Assembly: GCF_042100115.1 (NCBI RefSeq)
Contig: NC_091273.1
Span: forward strand, 3,038,001 to 3,102,000
Direction: 5' to 3'
Length of the DNA stretch: 64,000 bases
Source: Alternaria dauci
Lineage: Eukaryota; Ascomycota; Dothideomycetes; Pleosporales; Pleosporaceae
The position numbers and the translations under genes were made by a program. Under the pieces are notes generated by a model. The model was not told the origin of the DNA. It was given only the letters and a program-made list of their open reading frames with translations, and did not search any database. The number at the start of each line of letters is the position of its first letter. Positions within the stretch are counted from its first letter, which is position 1. Shown here one piece after another: positions 52,147 through 62,438 of this stretch.

Positions 52147-53745
52147 ATGGTCGCTACTGAGATTCCTCAGCACTACACTGCCTCGCCCTCGTCGCACATT
52201 GGCACCCCTCACTTGACCATCAACAAGGAGGCTACTATCGATCTCGACTCGACCAATTCTTTCGAGGGTCCCGAGAAGCTTCTGGAAGTATGGTTCAGCG
52301 CTTCCGCTACTGAACTGCCTGGACAGGCTGGTCCAACTGGACTGAAGAAGGTGTCGGCGGATACCTGGAAGGACATGCTCGATCTGGTCAACTGCAAGGT
52401 TCTCTCTGTCATCGAGTCTGAGCATGTCGATGCCTACCTCTTGTCCGAGTCGAGCATGTTTGTCTTCCCCCACAAGGTCGTGCTCAAGACCTGCGGAACT
52501 ACAACCTTGCTTTGGGGCCTCACTCGCATGCTGGAGATTGCTGCAGATGCCGGCTTCCCTTACATTGCACCCAAGGCATCCGGCATCGCCCCAGCCGCCA
52601 CACCATACCGCGTGTTTTACAGCAGGAAGAACTACCTCTACCCTGACCAGCAGCGCGGACCCCACCGCAGCTGGCGTGATGAGGTTCGCTACCTCGACGA
52701 CCGTTTTCAGGGTGGCAGCGCCTACATGATTGGCAAGATGAACGGCGAACATTGGTACCTCTACATTACCGGTCCGGACACCAGCCTCACCCCTCCTCCT
52801 AGTCCTGGCGAGGAGAAGCTTGTGCCTGACACCGAGACCAAGTTTGTGAGCCATCCCCAGCGTCTGTTGCGCGAACAGGCCACCGACGAGGAAGAGGACG
52901 AGACTCTGGAAATCCTGATGACCGACCTCGATGAGAAGAACGCTCGTCAGTTCTATCTAGAGGACGCAAGTGCGGTTGCGGAAGGTCGCTACATGCAGAG
53001 GGCTCGTGAAGCTCGCAAGAATGCCATCCAATCTCTCGGCACCATTGCGGAAGAGAATGGTCACAGCGAGAGTCTCGGCGGCTCTACCATTCTCAACTCC
53101 ACTGCCAACACGCACACATCTGATGACAGCTTCGACGTGTTCGAGCAGACATCTTCTGACCACTCTGGTTTCAACTCTGATGAGGAGCTCACGTTCCCTG
53201 AAGAGCTGACCACCGAGGGCCACACGCTCGGCACCGTCGTCTCGGAGCACTGCGGATTGGCTGATGTTTACCCTACCTCCAAGTACCCTGACGCTCGCAT
53301 CGACGCCTATCTCTTCACGCCCTGTGGCTTCTCTGCCAACGGTGTTATCCCCGCTCCGGGCGGTGCTCCCAACGGCTCTAAGAAGGGTTCTGACGCTACG
53401 CACTACTTCACTGTGCATGTCACGCCTGAGCCTCAGTGTTCCTACGCCTCCTTCGAGACCAACGTGCCTGCCCGCCAGACCGGCCGAGAGACTGCTGACG
53501 TGGTCGAGCATGTAGTCGGCATCTTCAAGCCTGGCAGGTTCAGTGTCACTCTGTTTGAGGCCAAGCCTACTGCTGATGAGATGCCTGGCAAGAATATCGA
53601 GAAGACGAAGAGGATGGAGACGATTGCGGGATACCGTCGCGTTGACCGCATTGTGCACGACCTAGACGGCTATGACTTGGTCTTCCGTTACTACGAGCGT
53701 GACGATTGGAAGGGTGGAAAGCCTCGTCTCGGCGAGATCTTCTAG
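52147..53745 (+). CDS. SPE2: S-adenosylmethionine decarboxylase proenzyme
   Basis: Single exon, 532 residues from the ATG in GAGAGATGGTCGC; a longer open frame upstream lacks family similarity. The N-terminal FEGPEKLLEVWFSASATELP matches the eukaryotic AdoMetDC start. AYLLSESSMFVFPHKVVLKT contains the self-cleavage site: Glu101-Ser102, the serine becoming the pyruvoyl cofactor of the alpha chain. KTCGTTTLLW and FYSRKNYLYPDQQRGPHRSW carry further active-site residues. YDLVFRYYERDDW closes the alpha chain. An acidic, Ser-rich insertion of about 130 residues (from about 215) accounts for the length over yeast Spe2 (396). The enzyme makes decarboxylated SAM for spermidine and spermine synthesis in the cytosol. 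Confidence 0.95.
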   Translation: MVATEIPQHYTASPSSHIGTPHLTINKEATIDLDSTNSFEGPEKLLEVWFSASATELPGQAGPTGLKKVSADTWKDMLDLVNCKVLSVIESEHVDAYLLSESSMFVFPHKVVLKTCGTTTLLWGLTRMLEIAADAGFPYIAPKASGIAPAATPYRVFYSRKNYLYPDQQRGPHRSWRDEVRYLDDRFQGGSAYMIGKMNGEHWYLYITGPDTSLTPPPSPGEEKLVPDTETKFVSHPQRLLREQATDEEEDETLEILMTDLDEKNARQFYLEDASAVAEGRYMQRAREARKNAIQSLGTIAEENGHSESLGGSTILNSTANTHTSDDSFDVFEQTSSDHSGFNSDEELTFPEELTTEGHTLGTVVSEHCGLADVYPTSKYPDARIDAYLFTPCGFSANGVIPAPGGAPNGSKKGSDATHYFTVHVTPEPQCSYASFETNVPARQTGRETADVVEHVVGIFKPGRFSVTLFEAKPTADEMPGKNIEKTKRMETIAGYRRVDRIVHDLDGYDLVFRYYERDDWKGGKPRLGEIF

Positions 53746-54160
53746 GCGGGTCTGCAGTAAATTTCCATTGTAGGGGTAACGGCATGTTTCTAATTCTGCG
53801 AGTATACTTGTTGCGTCTTCTCTCTAGCGTTGCGACACAGTCACTACAATGTCTAGCTAGCGTCTTGTGGGTTGTTTGTTCGAGTTCCTAATTCAAATTC
53901 GCCTTCAAATTATATATTCCATCTCACAAATCTACTCTACTTCCCATCTTTAGTCCTTGTTCTCCTCTGCTGCGAAGAGACGACAGGGGCATCCCTCAAC
54001 CTGCATGTTGTCCAATTCTGTGGAATGTTTGCTCTGCTGTCACCGCTACTGCAGCCCTAGCACCTGCATTTGTTTGCCTTTCCATCTCCGCCCGTTGCAA
54101 CCGCAGGAGAAGCACAATGCCAGCCACTCTCTGTCTACCTCTATACTTATCACAATTAAG
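53746..54160. other. Intergenic region
   Basis: About 415 bp, T-rich. A short GTTCGAGTTCC resembles a tRNA B box but no cloverleaf can be drawn around it. Nothing else seen. Confidence 0.55.
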
Positions 54161-55207
54161 ATGTCATCTCCACGTCTCAAACGACGGGCGAGACCATTGC
54201 CTGGTGACTTAAGATCCACTCCCTCGGAAGACGACAGAAACCACACACGTAAACCTTACAGTGACGAACACGAGTATGTTCCATCAGATGACGAAGACTA
54301 TGAGCCTATTCCGTCAAGTTCATCATCGAAGCGGAGGAAAACGATGACACCAAGCGTGTCTGTCCAAGGAAGACGGGTAGGTGGCAAAACAAGCACCGTC
54401 CGCTTCATATCAGCACTAACTTTCTGTGATCAGGGCGATAGCGTGAACTTTAGGGTATCAGCGCATGCACGTAAGAACACTAGGGTGCAAGCAAGCATGA
54501 GCGACGACGACTACAGTGATGGCGAATCTCTCGCAACTCCAGAGGGAGCAAGGCCACAGCAAGAGGTAAAATGTCCTACAAAGACGTTAAGAGCCATAAA
54601 GTACTAATCAATTCAACGTAGAACCGCATAGGAGGGTCACGCAAGATCTTCATCCCAGTCACCCCCAGAATGGCCAACCCATACAACCCATCCAACCCCT
54701 TCCAAAGACCGGACAAGAACCACGAGCTGCTCAGAAGTTTGAGCGTCGAAGATTTAAAGGAGATTCTTCATAACAAGGAAAAAGAAGGGGAAGAGGAAGC
54801 TAGAAAGAAGCAAGAGGTCAAGGAGAAGAAGGAGGCCAAGGAAAAGAAAGCAATCGAGGTTGAAAACGCGAAGAGAGACAAGTCTGAGCTCGGAGTGCGC
54901 ATCTCTTCCCTAAGTACTTACAAAGTATCCTGTTTCTGACTACAAACAGATAGAATACGCCTACGACTTTGACGTCCATCTTAGTAACAGGGCCACAGGC
55001 ACTTGCAGAAGATGGTTCATCCGCTGTGCATCGGCCAAGTTTGAACCAGAAAAGATCTTTATACCTAGGGACAAAGTGCCGCAAGACCTACTGCTCTACG
55101 TGGAATGGAACGACTTGACCGAAAAAGAAAAATTGCAGTACGGCAACAGCTTCAAAAAATACCTAGATGTCATGATGCCAGGGTTTGCATCACGAAGAAG
55201 AACTTAA
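54161..55207 (+). CDS. Uncharacterised nuclear-type basic/acidic protein
   Basis: Four exons: 54161-54376, 54434-54565, 54622-54894 and 54950-55207; 292 residues. Introns are 55-57 nt, all phase 0, and the frame is continuous. The N-terminal half is disordered with basic (RLKRRARPL, SSSKRRKTM) and acidic (PSDDEDYEPIP, SDDDYSDGE) clusters that suggest nuclear localisation. A highly charged helix follows (SLSVEDLKEILHNKEKEGEE, then a Lys/Glu-rich coiled coil). The last exon looks folded: YDFDVHLSNRATGTCRRWFI, CASAKFEPEKIF, YVEWNDLTEKEKLQYGNSFK. I do not recognise the domain. Coding support comes from the consistent splicing and protein-like composition. Confidence 0.68.
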
Positions 55208-55871
55208 CAATCTTGGCGTGTGGGTAGCTTCTTTATCCTGCTAATGCTATACCTATGCCCTTGTTTCCTCAACTTTCCCGCTTCAAAGTCGCCAATAATG
55301 CTAACACAGGAATTCATGTGTTCTTACAATTTTCTTCCAATCTCATCACTTTGGCGCTCTGGCCCTCGTGCACTCCATTCCGGGTTGGCTTTGCTGGCTG
55401 TATCTTGTCTAACGGATAACGCACCTTCTTTACAAGCATCATGTCTATTGCCTATGCTTAGCAGGATAGTCGTTATAATCACGTTGTATTCTTTTATACA
55501 TACCCCTTCTAAAAGTACCTTCCTTGGCTTCTAAAAGATATATATGCATCTTCTTCTTACTCTACAAAACAAGAATGTTATCTACAGAAATGCCTTAGCT
55601 ACCATGTATGAACAAAGACTGACCTTGGTTGCCTGCAGTGAGGCAGCACAATCGATGATGGCTAGCAATGTTGTGGGCAATAGTCCAACAGGTTACCTTG
55701 TAGTCTTGACAAACGGACGGTACAAAAAAGCACAGTGAATGAGACTAGGTACCAGGTGGTGATGCTGTACAGCAGGATGTGTGAAAACGATCGCCCAGGA
55801 CACTATCTCACTCCAACAACTACGACGGAAAATGATTTCATGCGACATTGGATTGGCTTCATATACATCTA
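55208..55871. other. Intergenic region between convergent genes
   Basis: About 660 bp, AT-rich, holding both 3' ends. No supportable gene. Confidence 0.6.
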
Positions 55872-57891
55872 TCATACACTTCCTTTCCCATCCCCACCAT
55901 TCATCCGCTCAAGTGCCTCCCTAACCTTTGCTACAGCTTCCCTCGCTGTTCTCCTCTCAGCCACGCTTTCATCCTCGACGTACTCTTTTCCTCCATTCTT
56001 GATAATGAACCTGACCCTCTCCTCTGTACCTTTCAACGTGCGTCTGCCTTCTTCCCTCAGGGTATCCTCCCACGATTCTCTAGCACCTTCCCATAGCTTC
56101 TGCATACGGCGAAGAGAGAATGTGAGACCGAGAGCTGCGACAGCCGAAGCCTCGAAAACGGAAAAGGAAGATACCGAGACGTAGAGGAGTGCTGATGCAG
56201 CGGAAGAGAGCGAAGTTGTGCTGAAGGTCTGTAGGATGAGTCGTTGAGCGAGGGCCTGGAGAGGGGGGACGGTGTCGTTGATGAGCTCTGTGCGGGCAGC
56301 AGGGATGTGGTCAGGCCATGGCATCGGCTTCCGGACGTTGGTGGAGAGGTCTGTTCGCGGATTCTCTGCTGTCGGTGCTGTTTCTTGCGTCGTCGCTTCG
56401 GGAATGTCGGCGACAGCGAGGTGTTGGACGTCATCTGGAAATCCGGCTTGATTCATGCGACCGGCGAGGTAGATGCTGTTCTTCTCCGCTGAGACGAGCC
56501 ATCGGCGTTCGAGAATCTCGGAACTTATCATGGTGACATCGTCGACACGCCAGAGGAGCTTCCACCAAGCCAGCTTGTGCCAGTTCTTCGCCGTGAAGGC
56601 TTCATCGAGCTGATCGCGGAGCTCTGCATGAGACTTTTCGGCCCAGGTCTCGAGATGGCTGACGATAGACGCTGTGACATCTTGCTCTGTTGGTACGGGA
56701 GCCAGTTGCTGTAATCTTGCAGCGTCCTGTTTTGTGATGCTCGCTTCTACGTCATCTGCTATAGAAGTGATGAGCGTCTTCATCGGTGGTTTTATGGTGT
56801 CTGTAGCCTGGAGATCTTGAACCAGCCACTCGGACAGTGTGGGCAAGCCGCTTTTGAACCATCCTCGCTCGTATATGATGGAGTTTTGAATCGATTCACG
56901 GAAGCTGTCGAGTGCCTTTGTGCCGACCTGGATATTGATAGGGGCGCTTGCGGTATGCGTGCCTGATTTTGCCTCTTCTGATGGCGCGGGAAGGTCAACA
57001 GCCATCTTCACCACCTCCTCTACCTCTTGCAGTCCATCCGCCGAGAATCTTCCAAATGCAATCGCGCTGTCCAGTCCTTCTCCTAGTACCAATGTCTTGT
57101 GTACTGGGTACGGGACCGGCAGCCCTCGTGCAGAAGTGGCCTGGAGCTTGGGAACCAACAACGATTCTGTAGAGCTCTCTGTTGTCATGTGAGGTATGGA
57201 CTTGGGAACATTGATGTTGATGGTAGAGACGAGGACCTCTAGGTTGTGCGACTGGAGTGTTCGTGAGGGTATCGAGAGGACCTTGTAGAGCGGCGAAGGC
57301 GCATGTGCATCGGGGTCGTCGCCATATCTGTACAAGAAGAATGTTATGGACTGTGGCATATGCTACAATAGTGGGAGAACACATACTTTAGCAGTACCGC
57401 CCTCTCATTGCCATCGCTTGTCTTTACGAGCTCCTTCTCCCACTGCTCCTCAGCACTGAGCGGGTCTGCGAGCAGTAGCCGTGCAAGCTGCTGTGCACTC
57501 AATTGGCTGTTCAGACCGAGGACTGTCTCTTGTCAGTTTCCTAGTGTCTCGAATTGGACTGCGCGTGTATCGTACCAGCAACTCTTGTTACAGCGTTCTG
57601 CGCCGCCAGACCCCGCAGTGCCAATTGCAGCCTGCTTATATTGACATATGTTTCGGCGGCTCCACTGAGCGCGGACAGGGCATCATACAGCTCCTTGTTC
57701 CGAGGCGGGATGTGCGGGCGCAGATTTATCGCGGTCGGCGAGACATGTGTCGATGCGGAGCGCACGCGGCGGAGATTCGTCGAGCGTAGAGTGAGGGCAT
57801 TGCGGCAGCGACGCGCAAGCGGGAGGCAATCAATGGACCCCGTCTTGCGAAAGATCGTCAATCGCGGCACTGAGGCCACCCATGGAGGCAT
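55872..57891 (-). CDS. Mitochondrial membrane protein resembling the fungal Mmc1 family
   Basis: Three exons on the minus strand (57576-57891, 57387-57522, 55872-57327), 635 residues. Joining restores AAQNAVTRVAVLGLNSQLSA and ERAVLLKYGDDPD without interruption. The N-terminus is Arg-rich and acid-poor (FRKTGSIDCLPLARRCRNAL, then LRRVRSASTH), a likely mitochondrial presequence. The body has LARLLLADPLSAEEQWEKEL, a central helical region, WHKLAWWKLLWRVDDVTMIS with SEILERRWLVSAEKNSIYLA, and near the C-terminus a hydrophobic hairpin (TTSLSSAASALLYVSVSSFS, then ASAVAALGLTFSLRRM) followed by a charged coiled coil. This layout is what I associate with the Mmc1 family of fungal mitochondrial proteins; the name is from memory and the function is unclear to me. 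Confidence 0.72.
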
Positions 57892-58267
57892 CGGGCTTGA
57901 AGTTGAGCATTGCTGTTGAAATGTCCATGTTGACGTATGTCGGCAAAGCTAGCTTCGGCCTGGGCCCGTGCGCGGTCTGCTCACATCACGCTTGCAAAAC
58001 GAAGTGGATGCAGATGGTTTCGATAGGGATGTGATTTTGTGTGATTCAATGAGAAGTCGACCCCTCCAAGGGTGAGCAGTCGACCGACAAATTACTACCG
58101 TACTTCGTAAGGTGATACCTCTAGGTTGCGCTGGTCCACATACGCCTACGTGGTATACTGATGACATTGGGTGGCCCGCCAATACAGAAATCAAGAACTT
58201 AAACATCCTGCTGTGTCATTGCTCGTCTATCAGCCTCACTCTCAGATCGCGAGCGCTTGAATCGCAC
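57892..58267. other. Intergenic region between co-oriented genes
   Basis: About 375 bp containing the promoter of the Mmc1-like gene and the 3' end of calcineurin A. Nothing further. Confidence 0.6.
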
Positions 58268-60246
58268 CTAGCTTCTCCGGTTGCGTCCCGATCCAGATGA
58301 CCTGCATCAGTTAGCAGGTATGCAATATGTCGGGTTTTGAGAACACTTACATGCTGATACGCCTTGCGACGGTGGCAAGCCCTTGGTCATTGTCGGCCTC
58401 CTTAGTGGCCTTCTCGAGAGCCTGCTCTCGGCTAGCCTCCTGAGACTTTCGGACCTCTTCGTGGCTTGGTGGAAGCCTCTCGTTCTGTAGATCAACCTTG
58501 CGAGCATCCTCGAAGCTGTGAATGGCCTGCTTGATACCCTCAGCACCAAGCATGAGAGTACCCGCAGGGAGTCGACCACCCGATGCTGTCTTCAGCTCAG
58601 TAACGCGCTCAGACTCTTCGCGCAGCACTTGGAACACGCGGGAAAGTCGGCCAATGGCCAAAATCTTGTTTTTGATCGCACGTCGCTTGAATTCGGTGGA
58701 ATCGGGATCGAGGCTGGAAAGAGGAGGCGATGATGGTCCTGACGCCAAAGAGCTGGGTGTCTCTTCCTCGAGTTCCTCCTTGGAGCACGTGTTCAAGATG
58801 GCGATGAGCATGTCGGTAACTGGAGCCTGTTAGTCCAAGTCCTGAATAAAGACAAGTGATTTTGCTTACTCTTTTCACCAACAAAGGGCAATGACCATGT
58901 GAAGACGTCCATGAAGTTGGGCAGCCAGTAAGGGTGAGGCGTGCAGTTGAACTGTCGAATGTTCATGACGTTGTTCTCGTATTTGAGAACCGCAGCCTTG
59001 TTGTTGTATACGTCGAGGTAGTTTGGCGCACTGAAGATTGTCATGACACTGGGGAAACCAGTCGTCCGTGTTTTCCTGTACATTCGGTATCCAGCATCTT
59101 GGGCCTCGTGCGCGCGGATAATAGACAACAAATTGTTCTTTTCGAGGAAAGCGCAGGCAGCAGGGTATGAGAAGAAGTATGAGCATCCACGGACGTGGTT
59201 GTGGACGAAGAAATCGTTCGTCTTTTCCTGACCGAACTCCTCGAGTGGATCGGCCCAGAGAATGTCGCACATGAGGCCGTGGGTAGGTGGTTCGCGGAAA
59301 CGGTCAATCTGACAATGTTAGCAATGGCGCCGTATGGAGAGCTGTTTCGCATACGCTCTTCAGGTCGTCCAGAGTGTGTAGCTCAGGGCTCAGTCCACCG
59401 TGTATGCACAAGAACTGCTTGTTCATGACAGCGGCCAGGGGTAATGCGCAGAATGAGTCCATGCATGCTTCGTACACGGCCTCGGAGTACTTGTGCTTGC
59501 ACTCGAGCTTGAAGGTGAAGTAGTCGGTCAAATGGCGGCACTCGTGGTTTCCTCGAAGTAGCCAGAGCGTGTTGGGGTACCAGATCTTGAGAGACCAGAG
59601 GTACAGAACGCACTGCGAGTGTCAGCCAATGCATAGCAGCCGTCTCTTGCCTGTCCTACCTCTATACTGAAATAGCCACGATCGACGTAGTCGCCCAAAA
59701 AGAGGTAGCGCGTCTCAGCCGGGTCGCCACCGACTTCAAACAGCTTCATGAGATCGTAGTATTGTCCGTGAACGTCACCGCACACGGTGATGGGTGCATC
59801 CATCTCCAGCATGTTGGGCTCCGACTTGAGAATCTCGGTGCCCTTCTTTATGATCCATAGCGCCTGTTGCTCTGTCAAGCGACCTTCACGGTAGAAGTGC
59901 TGCTTGAGGAATTGAATGTTTGGTTTTGTGCGATCTTGGGGCGAAAAGAATTGCTCGTCGGTGGGTGGGTTGAAGGCGGGTGCTTGTACGTCTGACGAAA
60001 GCGGCACGGTTAGCTGGCTGTGTTCCTCTAGAAGGCCGCAGAGGCGCGAATCGTGGCTGGAGAGTGCGCCGGAGCGCAGATATCGAGCATACCTTTGCAT
60101 ACACGCTCCTGTGTGCTCACTTGGTTCCCATCTTCCATGGTATGCAGCGTGAAGTCGATCTCAGGGAGCGGCTTCTTCTCACGCACGGCGCGGATAGCAT
60201 TGTCAATGTACTGAGACTGCTCGGAGTCGTTTTGCTGGTTGTCCAT
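58268..60246 (-). CDS. CNA1: Calcineurin A, catalytic subunit of Ca2+/calmodulin-dependent phosphatase PP2B
   Basis: Six exons: 60093-60246, 59660-59991, 59355-59612, 58870-59308, 58351-58819 and 58268-58301; 561 residues. Metallophosphatase motifs are intact: [26 protein letters not shown] and [13 protein letters not shown], with the later metal-ligand His residues ([22 protein letters not shown]). The B-subunit-binding helix ([20 protein letters not shown]) and the calmodulin-binding segment ([20 protein letters not shown]) follow. The C-terminus [16 protein letters not shown] is part of the autoinhibitory region; its last 10 residues come from a 34-nt terminal exon. The enzyme acts in the cytosol on Crz1-type factors in calcium, cell-wall and drug-stress signalling. 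The first intron, 101 nt, is the longest. Confidence 0.96.
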
Positions 60247-61199
60247 GTTGGGCAGTCTATGCAACAGGGCGTAGGGAGTGAGCACGAGAAGACGGTGGAG
60301 GTGAAGGCAGCAAAGTAGTGGGGCGAGCGCAATGACCGCTTAAGCTTGAGTGGCGGCGGCGTGCGAAACGAAGGCCTCGGCGCGTTCTAATTTCTGGGGC
60401 CTGACAGCACGGAATGAAGAACAGCAGTCAAATGGCTGCGGAGAGAATTGTCGTTTGCCTCGTCGCGTGCTCGGGTGTGCGCTGGCGACAGGAGAGCTTA
60501 GGGCTGGAAAGCGGAATCAGAGGGGAAGTCGCCGCCGGTCCCCTTGGCCGTTCCCAGTGTGCCCGCTACCCAATCACAAGCCCGTCATCTCCAGGACGTC
60601 ATAAACCGGTGAATAGTCTTGTGCTCGAGCTTGGCTACATGTGCTCGTAGTCGCAGTTGATATGGCTCATCGACTTTGGGACGAGGCAATTGAGACTTGA
60701 GACTGTGCCCATGACAGTTGCATAAAGGCTCACCGCTTGCATTCTTACTGGGGCCTGTTCAAGTATCGTAACGATCAGAGCATACTCAGGACATCAGGCA
60801 AGTCACAAAGAGGGAACAAGAGAATCAGTTCGTAAAATGAATGAGGGTCATTTCTGATTTTGTACAATTGATACAGGGTATGTTGCACTCGCAGACACGA
60901 GGCAGATCGCAGCGCTTCTCTCTAATCAAAACAACAGGGCATGCCGACTCGATCTAGAGCCGGTCATGAAAGAAGGAGTGTGGCAGCAGTAAAACAAGGA
61001 AAAAACTCACGAGCGAGACCGAACATGTGGCTGCGCAACGTGAAGAGGTATATGAACAAACAAACCACCCAAACCCCACCCCATCCCATGACAACCCGAT
61101 CCCTGGGTGTCCCAATCCGTATCCCAAACTCCAAGTATTGCAATTCATAGCCTGCGGCTGGGGTTATGTAAGAATGTCCAACCATGCAGAGCATGGCCC
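60247..61199. other. Intergenic region
   Basis: About 950 bp between the calcineurin promoter and the 3' end of the LPMO gene. ORFs are short and unconvincing on both strands. Confidence 0.55.
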
Positions 61200-62438
61200 T
61201 TAGACGAAGAGAGACGAGCCGTGGCGGCGGTGGAGGTGGGCACGAGGGAACTTGGCTGATCGCTTGAGGGAAGCCGACGCAACAACAACACCGGCAGAGC
61301 AAGACATGCCGTTGGCAAGAGCTTGGGGCACAGCGCATCCGCGGTTGCACAGGCCGAACTGGTTCTCGCCGATGCACACAACAGCGCCATCGTTGTCACA
61401 AGGAGTGCAGTCATCGCCACTAGTGGGAGCGCTGGGAGTGCTGTTGTCGGGTACCTGAGGCGCCGCGCTGTAGGCTGGCTGTTCTGGAATGCTGCTAGGC
61501 TGCTCGGCGCCGTAGGTAGGAGTAGGGGCGGCAGCAGGGGCAGTGGGCTCAGCAGCAGGGGCGGAAGAAGCACCGGGCGCAAAGACACCACCGCCGTTGG
61601 ATGGCAGAGCAGCGTAGCCAGAAGTAGCGGCAGGTGGTGCGGCATATCCCGAGGTGGCAGCAGGGGCCTCGCTGGCAGCGGGTTGCGACGCTTCGGGTTG
61701 AGTGGGTGACCCCATCTGTCCGTTACCTGCGCCCATCTGGGTCATCTGGTCGCATCCAGAACCAGTGAGGGTGTCTCCAAGAGAAGCACCCTGTCCCTCA
61801 ACGATATTCTGACCCGGATCAGGGTAGTTGAAGTCCTGACCTTCCGACGTTGTGCACTCGGTGGCTGGAAGGTTGGCAACGAACATGTCTGGAAGAGCGG
61901 AAAGTGCTTCGGAAGCACTGGCAGTCGAGGCCTTGCTTGAGCCACCGCCGACTTGGATAGGAGCACAGTTCATGTAGAACTCGCGGTTACCAATCTTGTT
62001 GAGCCAGGTCCAGGCAAAAGTGTACTTGCCTTCGGGGATATTGTCTGGCATGGTAACGGGAAAGGTGGCTGCTCCATGGCCGTTGGGGTCTTCAGGAAGG
62101 TTGCCAGTGACGTTCGATGGGCAGCCGCCGATAGCACTGGTGATGACTTTCCACTGGGACGCCTCAGTAGGCTCCATATCGGTTGTGATCGAGAACTGGC
62201 AGGAGCCACCACCGTGAACAGCAGAGCCTTTGAAGGAGACCTCCTTGGTTTCGCCAGCGTTCCACTGGTTCATCTCAGTGACTTCGTAGACACCGGAGCG
62301 TTGTTTGCATGGGAAGTCGCCGGGTGCGAGAGGAGAGCTGTTGAGGGTAGCCTTCCCGTAAGGGACTGGGTAGTCCATAATCATGTGCGCAGTGGCGCTG
62401 GCAGCGAGTGCCAAGAGGAGGTTGGCTTGGGCAAACAT
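61200..62438 (-). CDS. AA11-family lytic polysaccharide monooxygenase (chitin-active type)
   Basis: Single exon, 412 residues from the ATG at 62438; the frame stays open upstream but MFAQANLLLALAASATA is a clear signal peptide ending right before His18. The mature N-terminus HMIMDYPVPYGKATLNSSPL supplies the first half of the copper histidine brace; His75 in GSAVHGGGSCQFSI is the second. The axial aromatic site lies in GNREFYMNCAPI (about 151-160). All these match AA11 enzymes, which oxidatively cleave chitin. A long Ala/Pro/Ser/Thr linker with near repeats of AATSGYAA follows. The C-terminus has a Cys-rich module (CTPCDNDGAVVCIGENQFGL, CNRGCAVP) like the X278 module appended to other AA11 proteins, then a basic tail. 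A TATA box lies about 300 bp upstream. Confidence 0.93.
   Translation of the reverse strand: MFAQANLLLALAASATAHMIMDYPVPYGKATLNSSPLAPGDFPCKQRSGVYEVTEMNQWNAGETKEVSFKGSAVHGGGSCQFSITTDMEPTEASQWKVITSAIGGCPSNVTGNLPEDPNGHGAATFPVTMPDNIPEGKYTFAWTWLNKIGNREFYMNCAPIQVGGGSSKASTASASEALSALPDMFVANLPATECTTSEGQDFNYPDPGQNIVEGQGASLGDTLTGSGCDQMTQMGAGNGQMGSPTQPEASQPAASEAPAATSGYAAPPAATSGYAALPSNGGGVFAPGASSAPAAEPTAPAAAPTPTYGAEQPSSIPEQPAYSAAPQVPDNSTPSAPTSGDDCTPCDNDGAVVCIGENQFGLCNRGCAVPQALANGMSCSAGVVVASASLKRSAKFPRAHLHRRHGSSLFV

Noticed and set aside
52108..52854. 248-codon minus-strand ORF
   Set aside because: Lies opposite the SAM decarboxylase coding sequence and shows no protein features of its own.
53875..53900. 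GTTCGAGTTCC resembling a tRNA B box
   Set aside because: No A box at the right distance and no acceptor or anticodon stem can be formed.
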